From: Pseudomonadota bacterium
GTDB lineage: Bacteria > Pseudomonadota > Alphaproteobacteria > Rhizobiales > Hyphomicrobiaceae
DNA: 30,618 bases
Direction of reading: 5' to 3'
Assembly (NCBI GenBank): GCA_023387235.1
Contig: JAEWIJ010000075.1
Span: forward strand, 1-30,618
Shown: positions 1 through 7,542 of the stretch, piece by piece
Layout of the letters: each line of letters opens with the position of its first letter
Numbering within the stretch: the first letter of the stretch is position 1
Translations under genes and position numbers: made by a program
Notes under the pieces: model-generated
What the model was told of the DNA's origin: nothing
The model's database searches: none
Seen by the model: the letters and a program-made list of their open reading frames with translations, nothing else

Positions 1-3
1 CGT

Positions 4-738
4 TCAGCGTTCGCCGATGAGGTCGGCGAGGCGACCGGTGATCGTTTTCGGCGTCCCCGGCTCATAGCCGCCGCGCTTCGATGTCTTGTGGCCGAGCGTG
101 ACGAGCATCTCGCCGAGTTTCACCGCAGCGCCGACCCCATCGATGACGGGACAGCCGTACTGCGCTGAAAGATCGCGCGCGAGCTTGGCCATGCCGGCAC
201 AGCCGAGCACGATGGCTTCGGCCCGATCCTCTTCGAGAGCCCGGGCAATCTCCGCATCGATGCGCGCCCGCGCATCGGATTTCTCATCTTCGAGCGCGAG
301 GACCGGCACGTCGGCAGCGCGAACGCTCGCACGCCGCTCGAAGCCGTATTTCATGAGATTGTGCTCGAGCGCCGGGATCGAGCGCGACAGCGTGGTGACG
401 ACCGTGAAGCGGTGCGCGACCAGCGTTGCCGCATGAAAGGCCGCCTCGCCAATGCCGATCACAGGCGCCGCCGCGATCTGGCGCGCGGCATCGAGCCCGG
501 TATCGTCGAAGCAGGCAACGACGTGCGCATCTGCTCCCGCAGCATCGCCCTTGCGGATTTCCATCAGCAGGCCTGGTAGCGACATCGCCTCGTCGAAGTA
601 GCCTTCGATCGAGACCGGGCCGGTCGGCGATGTGGCGGCTTCGATGATCGTGCCGGCTGCCGCGGCTTCCTCCGCGGCGCGTTGGATGGTCGCCGTCATG
701 GCGGCAGTGGTGTTCGGATTGATGACCCGGATGCGCAT
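4..738 (-). CDS. Asp/Glu/hydantoin racemase family protein (allantoin or hydantoin racemase-like)
   Basis: Cofactor-independent racemase family; hydantoin and allantoin racemases interconvert the enantiomers of a cyclic ureide so that a stereospecific hydrolase can use both. The 244-residue length fits. The N-terminus carries the family's INPNTT motif, and the two catalytic cysteines are at Cys76 (VACFDD) and Cys180 (LGCAGM), with a PTGPVSIEG loop near residues 38-46. It is the last gene of the leftward importer operon, starting 7 bp after the dppD-like stop. Co-occurrence with a PuuE-like allantoinase and an amidohydrolase across the divergent promoter points to allantoin or a 5-substituted hydantoin as substrate. 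The substrate is inference; the family assignment is secure. Aspartate racemase or maleate isomerase are less likely given the hydantoin-type motif spacing. Confidence 0.85.
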   Translation of the reverse strand: MRIRVINPNTTAAMTATIQRAAEEAAAAGTIIEAATSPTGPVSIEGYFDEAMSLPGLLMEIRKGDAAGADAHVVACFDDTGLDAARQIAAAPVIGIGEAAFHAATLVAHRFTVVTTLSRSIPALEHNLMKYGFERRASVRAADVPVLALEDEKSDARARIDAEIARALEEDRAEAIVLGCAGMAKLARDLSAQYGCPVIDGVGAAVKLGEMLVTLGHKTSKRGGYEPGTPKTITGRLADLIGER

Positions 739-745
739 GCGAGAC

Positions 746-1768
746 TCAGCTTGTCACAGCGGGCGCCAACGCGGCAACCTTGTGCACGGTATCGGCTGTC
801 CTGAGGCAGCGCACGAGATGCCCGCCGCCGAGATCAACCGCGTCCGGCACGGTCGTGCGGCAGGCCTCGGCGACGAGGCCGCAGCGCGGCGCGAACGCAC
901 AGCCCGGCGGCAGGTTCGCAAGATCGGGCGGACTACCCGGGATCGCCGGCAACCGATGCCCCTCCAGCCGCCCGCCATGGGCGCGCGTCGACAGCAACCC
1001 GATCGTGTAGGGGTGGCGCGGCGACCGGATGACATCGCGCACCGTGCCCGTCTCGACGATGCGGCCCGCATACATCACGGCAATGCGGTCGGCGACCTCG
1101 ACCGCGACCGAAATGTCGTGCGTAACGAAAATCATCGACAGGCCGAGCTCGCGCTGCAGCTCGCGCAGCAGCAGCAGAACCTGCACCTGTACCGTGGCAT
1201 CGAGCGCCGTCGTCGGCTCGTCGGCGAGCAGAATGCGCGGCTTGCTCGAAAGCGCGAGTGCGATCATGGCGCGCTGGCGCATGCCGCCCGACATCTCGTG
1301 CGGATAAGCCTGCAGGCGCCGCTCGGGGCTCGGAATGCGCACGAGCGTCAGCATTTCGAGGGCGCGTGCGCGGGCGTCGGCCACGGAGATCCGCTCGTGA
1401 TTGCGCACGGCCTCGATGATCTGCTGGCCGACGGTGTAGACGGGATCCATGGCCAGCATGGGCTCCTGGAAGACCATCGACACGGTCTTGCCGCGGAAGT
1501 TCTCGAGCGCGCGCCCTTCGAGCGTCGTGACGTCCACGCCCTCGACCTTGATGCTGCCTTCGATGCGCGCGCGCTTCGGCGGATGCAGCCGCAGGATCGA
1601 GCGCAGTGTCACGCTCTTCCCCGAGCCGGACTCGCCGAGCAGCGCGACCACCTCGCCGCGCCCGAGCGCCAGATCGACGCCGTCGAGCGCGCGCACCGGC
1701 TTCGGCCCGCCGCCGAAGGTGACAGTGAGGTCGCGGATGTCGAGGACCGGGTCGCTCGTCGTGCTCAT
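746..1768 (-). CDS. ABC transporter ATP-binding protein, DppD/OppD family
   Basis: First of two ATPases that power a peptide/opine/ureide-type (Dpp/Opp) importer at the inner face of the cytoplasmic membrane. The 340-residue protein has Walker A GESGSGKS (about residues 45-52), the signature SGGMRQR (about 160), Walker B LLADEPTTALD followed by the switch His in VTHD, and a C-terminal oligopeptide-transport domain with the RHPYT motif and the FAPRC cysteine segment. The ATG is preceded by GGAGGA at good spacing, 19 bp after the second ATPase. Gene order binding protein-B-C-F-D-racemase supports one operon. The substrate is not determined by sequence; the racemase and the divergent hydrolases suggest a cyclic ureide or its N-carbamoyl product. 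Confidence 0.93.
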   Translation of the reverse strand: MSTTSDPVLDIRDLTVTFGGGPKPVRALDGVDLALGRGEVVALLGESGSGKSVTLRSILRLHPPKRARIEGSIKVEGVDVTTLEGRALENFRGKTVSMVFQEPMLAMDPVYTVGQQIIEAVRNHERISVADARARALEMLTLVRIPSPERRLQAYPHEMSGGMRQRAMIALALSSKPRILLADEPTTALDATVQVQVLLLLRELQRELGLSMIFVTHDISVAVEVADRIAVMYAGRIVETGTVRDVIRSPRHPYTIGLLSTRAHGGRLEGHRLPAIPGSPPDLANLPPGCAFAPRCGLVAEACRTTVPDAVDLGGGHLVRCLRTADTVHKVAALAPAVTS

Positions 1769-1787
1769 TGAGCTTCCTCCGCGCGCA

Positions 1788-2840
1788 TCAGGCCGCAGCC
1801 TTGCTGTGGCCGGATGCCGGATCGACCATGTGGCAGGCCGCGAGATGTCCCGCGCCGCTCACGGTAAGCGCCGGCGTCTCGGCCGAGCAGACCGGTTCGG
1901 CAAAGGCGCAGCGCGTGTGGAAGCGGCAGCCCGGCGGCGGATCGATCGGGTTCGGCGGATCGCCGGCGAGCGGCGCCTCCATGGTGCGCTCGTCCGGGTT
2001 CATCGACAGCATCGAGCCGAGCAGCGCCGTCGTGTAGGGGTGGCGGCCGCCCGTATAGAGCGCATCCGTCGGCCCGATCTCGGCGACGCGTCCGAGATAC
2101 ATGACCATCACGCGGTTGGCGATGAAGCGCACCACCTCGAGATCGTGACTGATGAAGATGTACGTGAGGCCGATCTCTTCCTTCAGGTCGAGCAGGAGAT
2201 TGAGCACCTGCGCCTCGACGGACTTGTCCAGTGCCGAGACGGCCTCGTCGAGAATGATGACCTTGGGCTCGAGCGCGAGCGCGCGCGCGATATTGACGCG
2301 CTGGCGCTGTCCGCCCGAAAGCTCGTGCGGATAGCGGCCGGCAAAGCGGCGCGGATCGAGGCCGACGCGATCGAGCAGCCGGCGCGCGCGGCGGACGGCA
2401 TCCGTCCCCGAGACGCCGTGCACGGTCGGCCCGTAGGCAATGGAGTCCTCGACGGTCAGGCGCGGATTGAGCGAGGCGTAGCTGTCCTGGAAGACCATCT
2501 GCACCTGCGCGCGGAAATCCTTGAGCGACAGCTCGGGCGTGCCGGGTGCGCGGCCGTTGAGCAGCACATTGCCGCTGTCCGGCTTGATCAGGTTCATGAG
2601 CACGCGCGCGGTCGTGGACTTGCCGCATCCGGATTCGCCGACAATGCCGAGCGTCTCGCCGCGATAGAGCGAGAACGTCACGCCGTCGACAGCGCGCACG
2701 ACCGCATTCGCGCGCCCGAGCAGTCCCGACTTGATCGGAAAGTGCTTCACGAGTTCCGCGGCTTCGAGCAGCGGCCGCGCGGGTTCGCCGGTCGTCTGGG
2801 TTGCTGTCGGAGCTGTCATCGTTGCCGTATCGCTCGCCAT
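1788..2840 (-). CDS. ABC transporter ATP-binding protein, DppF/OppF family
   Basis: Second ATPase of the Dpp/Opp-type importer, 350 residues. Walker A GESGCGKST lies at about residues 68-76, signature LSGGQRQR at about 174-181, Walker B IILDEAVSALD near 200, and the switch His in ISHD; a C-terminal RHPYT-containing oligopeptide domain with a cysteine pair follows. The frame stays open upstream into the permease gene. I placed the start at the ATG at 2840 because the domain begins about 25 residues later and an AAGG lies just upstream, with the permease stop only 2 bp away. The Walker B motif has Ala where Pro is common (DEAVSALD); catalytic Asp and Glu are intact. Confidence 0.92.
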   Translation of the reverse strand: MASDTATMTAPTATQTTGEPARPLLEAAELVKHFPIKSGLLGRANAVVRAVDGVTFSLYRGETLGIVGESGCGKSTTARVLMNLIKPDSGNVLLNGRAPGTPELSLKDFRAQVQMVFQDSYASLNPRLTVEDSIAYGPTVHGVSGTDAVRRARRLLDRVGLDPRRFAGRYPHELSGGQRQRVNIARALALEPKVIILDEAVSALDKSVEAQVLNLLLDLKEEIGLTYIFISHDLEVVRFIANRVMVMYLGRVAEIGPTDALYTGGRHPYTTALLGSMLSMNPDERTMEAPLAGDPPNPIDPPPGCRFHTRCAFAEPVCSAETPALTVSGAGHLAACHMVDPASGHSKAAA

Positions 2841-2842
2841 GC

Positions 2843-3733
2843 TCAAGCCTTGATATCCATGGCCGACCTGAGGCCGTCCGTCAGCAGGTTGAACGAGATC
2901 GACGTGATGAAGATCATGACGCCGGGCAGCGCGCACAGCATCGGCTGCGTGTAGAGCGCGGTGCGCAGCGTGTTGAGCATGAGCCCCCACTCCGGTTCCG
3001 GCGGCCGCACGCCGAGGCCGAGGAACGACAGGCCCGATGCCAGGATCATCGAGACCGCGATGAGGCTCATGGCATAGACGAAGATGGGCCCGAGCACGTT
3101 GCCGAGCACATGCTTGCGCACGATCGACAGCGCGCCGGCCCCGCTTGCGCGCGCCGCCTCCACGTAGTCGAGCCCTCTGACGCTTGTCGTCACGCTTTCC
3201 GCAATGCGCGCGATCGGCGGGATGAAGACGACGGTCAACGATATGAGGCCGTTGGTGATGCCGGCACCCATGGCGCCCGAGAGCGCGATCGCGAGCAGCA
3301 CCGAGGGGAAGGCGAAGATGATGTCGATCGTGCGCATCAGCACGCTGTTGACCCACCCGCCGACATACCCCGCCGTGATGCCGATCGCGGAGCCGACGAA
3401 GAGCGCGAGAAATACCGGTGTCACGCCCATGAAGAGCGAGAGCCGTGCGCCGTAGATGAGGCGCGAGAGCATGTCGCGGCCGAGCTCGTCCGTGCCGAGC
3501 AGATAGCCGGGCGTACCGGGCGGTCTCAGGCGCCGCAGCGTCGCGCCGCGATAAGGATCGTGCGGCACGATGTAGGGCGCGAGGATCGCGACGAGGATCA
3601 GCAGCAGGATCACGCCGAGCGCGATCATCGCCACCGGATCGCGGCGGAAGCGGCGCCACACTGTCGACCAGTAACCGGGCGAGCGCTCGATGGCGGTATC
3701 GTCGAGGGCCAGCGGGGCGACGGCTTGCACCAT
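2843..3733 (-). CDS. ABC transporter permease, DppC/OppC family
   Basis: Inner-membrane permease subunit of 296 residues. An N-terminal cytoplasmic segment is followed by a first membrane helix (about residues 35-55, rich in Ile, Leu and Val), a periplasmic loop containing the DppC-type HDPY...LGTDELGRD motif, and five further hydrophobic segments. The EAA-type cytoplasmic loop appears as DYVEAARASGAGALSIVRKHVLGN. The start is 4 bp downstream of the dppB-like stop, with GGAG at suitable spacing, so the permeases are probably translated together. It should pair with the DppB-like permease at 3738-4691. Substrate not evident from sequence. Confidence 0.93.
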   Translation of the reverse strand: MVQAVAPLALDDTAIERSPGYWSTVWRRFRRDPVAMIALGVILLLILVAILAPYIVPHDPYRGATLRRLRPPGTPGYLLGTDELGRDMLSRLIYGARLSLFMGVTPVFLALFVGSAIGITAGYVGGWVNSVLMRTIDIIFAFPSVLLAIALSGAMGAGITNGLISLTVVFIPPIARIAESVTTSVRGLDYVEAARASGAGALSIVRKHVLGNVLGPIFVYAMSLIAVSMILASGLSFLGLGVRPPEPEWGLMLNTLRTALYTQPMLCALPGVMIFITSISFNLLTDGLRSAMDIKA

Positions 3734-3737
3734 GTCG

Positions 3738-4691
3738 TCAGCTCCGTGCGATCCGGGGGTCGATCGCGGTCTGCACCACGTCGACGAGCAGGTTCAGGAC
3801 GACGAAGAAGCAGGCGAGCACCAGGATCGTCCCCTGCAGCAGCGGCAGATCGCGCTGGAAGATCGCGTCATTGAGGAGGAGGCCCGTGCCCGGCCAGGAA
3901 AAGACGGTCTCGATGAGGATCGAGCCGCCGAGCAGATAACCGAGCTGAATGCCCATGACGGCGAGTGCCGTCGGCGCCGAGTTCTTCACGATATGGCGGA
4001 AGATGCCGAAGGCCGAGGTGCCCTTGGCCTTGAGCCCGGCGATGAATTCCTGCGAGAGGATCTCCGCGACGAGTGCGCGCACCGTGCGCGCGATGATGCC
4101 CATCGGGATCACCGACATCGTCACGGCCGGCAGAATGAGATGGCGGATGTGCGCCCAGTCCCATTGCCAGTTGTCGGAGCCGCCGGGGCCGGCGCCGGTC
4201 GGCGGCAGCCAGCCGAGCTGCGCCGAGAAGATGATCACGAGCACCATGCCGAGCCAGTAGTGCGGGATCGAGACGCCCGTCACCGAGATCGCGGACGCCA
4301 CCTTGTCGATCCAGGTGTCGCGGAAGCTGCCGGCGACGAAGCCGAAGAGGCTGCCGAGCACGAAGCCGATGACGGTCGCGAGCGCGGCGAGCATGAGCGT
4401 ATTGGAAACCGCCTTGCCGACTTCGTCGACGACGGGACGGTTGGTACGGATCGATGTGCCGAGATCGCCGCCGATGGCGCGGCTGAGCCACTTGAGGAAC
4501 TGCTCGGCATAGGGCCGGTCGAAACCGTAGAGCACCATCATCTGCTGGCGCAGTTGCTCCGAGGCGTCCGGCGGCAGGACCGAAACGAGCGGATCGCCCG
4601 GTGCCAGATGAACGAGCAGGAAGCACACGATCGACACGCCGAGCATGATCGGCAGCGTGTAGATGATCCGCTTGATCGTGTAGGTGAGCAT
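3738..4691 (-). CDS. ABC transporter permease, DppB/OppB family
   Basis: Inner-membrane permease of 317 residues with the DppB N-terminus MLTYTIKRIIYTLPIMLG and the loop motif HLAPGDPL. About six hydrophobic helices follow, with an EAA-type loop (EFIAGLKAKGTSAFGIFRHIVKN) and the C-terminal VDVVQTAIDPRIA typical of this family. AGAGGG lies 4 bp before the ATG. It is separated from the binding-protein gene by 87 bp holding two strong hairpins (see that entry), so the permeases may be expressed at a lower level than the binding protein. It forms the transport channel together with the DppC-like subunit. Confidence 0.93.
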   Translation of the reverse strand: MLTYTIKRIIYTLPIMLGVSIVCFLLVHLAPGDPLVSVLPPDASEQLRQQMMVLYGFDRPYAEQFLKWLSRAIGGDLGTSIRTNRPVVDEVGKAVSNTLMLAALATVIGFVLGSLFGFVAGSFRDTWIDKVASAISVTGVSIPHYWLGMVLVIIFSAQLGWLPPTGAGPGGSDNWQWDWAHIRHLILPAVTMSVIPMGIIARTVRALVAEILSQEFIAGLKAKGTSAFGIFRHIVKNSAPTALAVMGIQLGYLLGGSILIETVFSWPGTGLLLNDAIFQRDLPLLQGTILVLACFFVVLNLLVDVVQTAIDPRIARS

Positions 4692-4701
4692 CGGGCCCTC
4701 T

Positions 4702-4770
4702 GTGAGGCGGACCGCAATGCGATCCGCCTCACGCTAAGGATTGTCGAGGCCGCGCCGATCGCGCGCGGCC
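4702..4770 (-). promoter_or_regulatory. Two intercistronic hairpins between binding-protein and permease genes
   Basis: Inside the 87-bp gap (4692-4778) two palindromes are visible. Arms 4702-4711 and 4723-4732 pair perfectly over 10 bp (GTGAGGCGGA/TCCGCCTCAC), with an extra CGC/GCG pairing inside the loop. Arms 4748-4755 and 4763-4770 pair over 8 bp (GGCCGCGC/GCGCGGCC) with a 7-nt loop. No T run follows on the leftward transcript, so a classical intrinsic terminator is not supported. In importer operons, hairpins after the binding-protein gene often protect its mRNA or attenuate downstream transcription; applying that here is inference. Confidence 0.6.
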
Positions 4771-4778
4771 GGCGGACG

Positions 4779-6443
4779 TCAGTCGATGCTGACCGTAGCG
4801 AGGTCGATGAACCAGCTCTTCGGCTGAACGACACCCTTCAGCTTCGGGCTGATCGCGCGCGGGCCGACGTCGTGGGCAACCCACAGGAACGGGGCTTCCT
4901 CGACAATGCGCGCGTGCAGGTTGGCGAGCGCCGCGTCACGATCCTTGTCGGCGAACGAGGTGCGCGCCTTGGCGATCAGATCGTCGAACTCGGGATTGAC
5001 GAAATAGCCCCAGTTGTTCGAGACGGGCGGCACGGTCTTCGACGATGTGAAGCGCACCATGGCGAAGAACGGGTCCATGGCGGCGAACGTCACGTTCGTC
5101 GCGTGGGCGCCGCGCGAGCCCGGGTCCTTCGCACCCTGGCGCCAGTTCGTGAAGAGCGCGTTCCACTCGATCACCTCGAGCTCGACGTCGAAGAAGCACT
5201 CCTTCAGCGCCTGCTGGAGAAACTCGTTCATCGGCACCGGCTGCATCTGGCCCGAGCCCGATGCCGAGGTGATGGTCTTGACCTTGAGCGGCTTCGACGC
5301 GCTGTAGCCCGCTTCCGTCATCAGCTTCTTCGCCGCGGCGAGGTCGTACTTGATGTCGAACTTCGGGTTGCCCCACCAGGGATGGCCGGGTGGCACCGTC
5401 CCCTTCGGCACTTCCATCAGGCCGTTGAGGGCTTCCTTCAGCTCATCGCGGTTCACGCAGAGGTTGGCCGCATGGCGCACGCGCTTGTCGAGCCAGGGCG
5501 AGCCCTCGGCGAACGAGAACTGCCAGGGCCAGACATGCGGCTGCGCATTGGCCTTGATGACAAAGCCTTTGCCCTTGATGGCATCGAGCGCATCGGGCGC
5601 CGGATTCTCGATCCAGTCGACCTGACCCGAGAGGATGGCCGCCGTGCGCGCGTTCGCTTCCGGCATCGGCAGGAGGACGACGCGGTCGACCTTCGGCACG
5701 CGCTTTGGATCCCAGTAGGCCTTGTTGGCCGCGTACTCGACGCGCTCACGCGCCGAGAAGCTCGCCATCTTGAACGGGCCCGAGCCGGAAGCGTCCGTGG
5801 CGAAGGCCGCCCAGGCCTGCTTCGCGCGCTCGGCGGGATCGGAGACGTTCGCCAGCGCGTCGTACTTTTTCTGCCAGTGTGCCGGCGAGGCAATGAAGAG
5901 GTTCGTGAGGTTGATCGGGATGAAGCTGTCCGGCTCTTTCGTCGTGAGTTCGACCGTGTAGTCGTCGATCACCTTTGCCGAGACGAGGTTCGGCATGCGG
6001 GAGACGGTGACACCGATCTGGTCGGGGGCGAAATGCGGCGCCGACTTGTCGAGCACCTTCTGCACGTTCCACACGATCGCGTCGGCCTTGAGGTCGCTGC
6101 CGTCATGGAACTTCACACCCTGGCGCAGCTTGAAGATCCACTTCGTCTTGTCGCTCTCGGAGACGGCCCACTCCGTCGCGAGGCCGGGCACGAGAACGCT
6201 CGGCTTGTCTTCCGACGAGAGATCCCAATGCGTCAGCGCATCGAAGAGCGGGATGCCGGTGAAGCGGTTGCCTTCGAAGCCCTGATCGGGCTGGCCGTTC
6301 GTCTTGGGGATGTCCGCCGCCGTCATGGCAATGCGCAGCGTCTTCTGCGCCATGGCGGGCAAAGCGGGCATCGCGAGCAGCAGTGCCGTGCCGGCAACGA
6401 GGCCAGCACGAAGCCAACGCAATTGGAATGTGGGTTTATTCAC
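4779..6443 (-). CDS. ABC transporter substrate-binding protein, family 5 (Dpp/Opp SBP)
   Basis: Periplasmic solute receptor of the importer, about 554 residues. A Sec signal peptide is clear: basic start, hydrophobic core (GLVAGTALLLAMPALP) and probable cleavage after AMA before QKTLRIAM. The mature part has the family-5 pattern: PSLVPGLATEW-like segment (here VLVPGLATEW), WIFKLRQGVKFHDG and DAIVWNVQKVLD, then a long lobe ending near the C-terminal WFIDLATVSID. I chose the GTG at 6443 because GGAGG sits 5 nt before it; an in-frame ATG at 6455 gives four more residues but a weaker ribosome site, and a much longer open frame to 7070 crosses the divergent promoter. First gene of the operon; ligand unknown, possibly a ureide. 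Confidence 0.9.
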   Translation of the reverse strand: MNKPTFQLRWLRAGLVAGTALLLAMPALPAMAQKTLRIAMTAADIPKTNGQPDQGFEGNRFTGIPLFDALTHWDLSSEDKPSVLVPGLATEWAVSESDKTKWIFKLRQGVKFHDGSDLKADAIVWNVQKVLDKSAPHFAPDQIGVTVSRMPNLVSAKVIDDYTVELTTKEPDSFIPINLTNLFIASPAHWQKKYDALANVSDPAERAKQAWAAFATDASGSGPFKMASFSARERVEYAANKAYWDPKRVPKVDRVVLLPMPEANARTAAILSGQVDWIENPAPDALDAIKGKGFVIKANAQPHVWPWQFSFAEGSPWLDKRVRHAANLCVNRDELKEALNGLMEVPKGTVPPGHPWWGNPKFDIKYDLAAAKKLMTEAGYSASKPLKVKTITSASGSGQMQPVPMNEFLQQALKECFFDVELEVIEWNALFTNWRQGAKDPGSRGAHATNVTFAAMDPFFAMVRFTSSKTVPPVSNNWGYFVNPEFDDLIAKARTSFADKDRDAALANLHARIVEEAPFLWVAHDVGPRAISPKLKGVVQPKSWFIDLATVSID

Positions 6444-6636
6444 TAGCGCCTCCATCAACGCACTCTGTGGTTTCTCTTTGATCGCGCGGCCGCCACCGCG
6501 GTCGTTCGGCAGGGAATATAAGGTCCGGCAGAAATCGGGCGGGCATGGTCCGGATCGGGCGCACCATGGATGCTCTGCCTCTCCCCTTGCTTTCGTTTGC
6601 GCTCGTCGCAGCGCTACTATCGCCTGGATGACCGCG

Positions 6637-6664
6637 ATTGTATACAGGGCAGCCGTCCTATCAA
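6637..6664 (-). promoter_or_regulatory. Putative sigma-70 promoter for the importer operon
   Basis: Read leftward, TTGATA (6664-6659) is followed after 16 bp by TACAAT (6642-6637), a good match to vegetative -35/-10 boxes. The -10 overlaps the operator-like box at 6638-6648, so a repressor bound there would block it. The leader to the GTG at 6443 would be nearly 190 nt. This promoter and the two boxes are the only signals I see in the 310-bp divergent region 6444-6753. Predicted by eye only. Confidence 0.5.
6638..6648. promoter_or_regulatory. Operator-like box 1 (TTGTATACAGG)
   Basis: An 11-bp box built on the palindrome GTATAC, extended to TTGTATACAG. It is identical to the box at 6738-6748, exactly 100 bp away. 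TTGTATACAA-like palindromes resemble known sites of FCD-type GntR regulators, and such a regulator is encoded immediately to the right. The box overlaps the predicted -10 of the importer operon, consistent with repression of transport and racemase genes. Binding is inference. Confidence 0.5.
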
Positions 6665-6737
6665 GCACAGGGAATAGGCACGCACTGCACAATAACCCGC
6701 CACGGCGCTGTGGACGCTTTCGGCTCCGTGTGAGTTC

Positions 6738-6748
6738 TTGTATACAGG
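6738..6748. promoter_or_regulatory. Operator-like box 2 at the regulator start
   Basis: A second exact copy of TTGTATACAGG ends only 5 bp before the ATG of the GntR gene at 6754, overlapping its AGGA ribosome-site candidate. Occupancy would block transcription or initiation of the regulator and its coupled hydrolase genes, suggesting autoregulation. The 100-bp centre-to-centre spacing is about 9.5 helical turns, so looping between the two boxes would need some twist adjustment. Confidence 0.5.
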
Positions 6749-6753
6749 ACCGA

Positions 6754-7542
6754 ATGAGTAGACCGCGCAAAATCGCCGACGCCAACGGCCGCGTCAGCAC
6801 GGAGACGATCGTCGAGCGCATCACAACGGCTGTGCTGGAGCAGCGTTTGCCGCTCGGTGCCAAGCTCGGCGAGGAGAAGCTGTGCGCGGTTTTCGGCGTC
6901 TCGCGCACCAAGGTCCGCCAGGCGCTCAACCGGCTGGCGCGCAGCAAGCTCGTCGTTCTGAAGCTGCGCCGCGGCGCCTTTCTCGCCGAGCCGACGCCCG
7001 AGGAGGCACGCCAGGTCTTCGAGGCACGCCGCGTCATCGAGAGCGAGATCTTCGCGCAGTTCACCCGCAAGGCAAGCGAGGCCGATCTCGCCGCGCTCGA
7101 ACGTCACGTCCAGGCAGAGCGCCGCGCCATCCGCACGGGCGACGTGCCCCTGCGCAATCGCCTGCTCGGGACTTTCCACGTGCTCATCGCCGAGATGGTC
7201 GGCAATAAAGTCCTGACGGACATCATCGCCGATCTCGTCACGCGCTCGTCGCTGATCACGCTGCTCCTTCAGTCGACCCAGGCCGCGTCCTGTTCCTCCG
7301 ACGAGCACCGTGCGTTGATTGCAGCGATCCGCGCGCGCAAGCTGCCGCTCGTGCAGAAATTGCTGCGCGAACACATCGATCACGTCGAGCGTGATCTCGC
7401 CGACATCGACGGCCGCGAGAGCGCGTTCGATCTCGCCGATGCCCTCGGGCACGGCACGTCCGAGCCGCGGAGCCGGGCCGCGCCGCGCCGCGCCCGTACG
7501 GCCGGTGGAAATGCTCGAGGAAGAGTGTCGGGGCAACCATGA
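6754..7542 (+). CDS. GntR family transcriptional regulator, FCD domain
   Basis: Likely ligand-responsive repressor of the flanking ureide/hydantoin locus, 262 residues. A winged helix-turn-helix occupies about residues 15-80 (LGEEKLCAVFGVSRTKVRQALNRL region, followed by the wing around RRGAFLAEP). An all-helical FCD effector domain runs from about 85 to 235, with the acidic/His pattern RRVIESEIF, FHVLIAEMVGN and the late LLREHIDHVERDL helix. The last 25 residues are basic and low-complexity. The start is the ATG following the second operator box; upstream in-frame extension would translate the promoter region. The stop overlaps the next ATG by 4 bp (ATGA), so regulator and hydrolase are co-translated. 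Ligand is probably a pathway intermediate (inference). Confidence 0.9.
   Translation: MSRPRKIADANGRVSTETIVERITTAVLEQRLPLGAKLGEEKLCAVFGVSRTKVRQALNRLARSKLVVLKLRRGAFLAEPTPEEARQVFEARRVIESEIFAQFTRKASEADLAALERHVQAERRAIRTGDVPLRNRLLGTFHVLIAEMVGNKVLTDIIADLVTRSSLITLLLQSTQAASCSSDEHRALIAAIRARKLPLVQKLLREHIDHVERDLADIDGRESAFDLADALGHGTSEPRSRAAPRRARTAGGNARGRVSGQP

Noticed and set aside
1788..3659. 623-codon frame fusing the second ATPase to upstream sequence
   Set aside because: The upstream part is an out-of-frame reading of the DppC-like permease; the ATPase starts at 2840 with its own ribosome site.
3690..6446. 918-codon open frame antisense to the importer genes
   Set aside because: A GC-driven shadow of binding-protein and permease genes with clear family motifs on the other strand.
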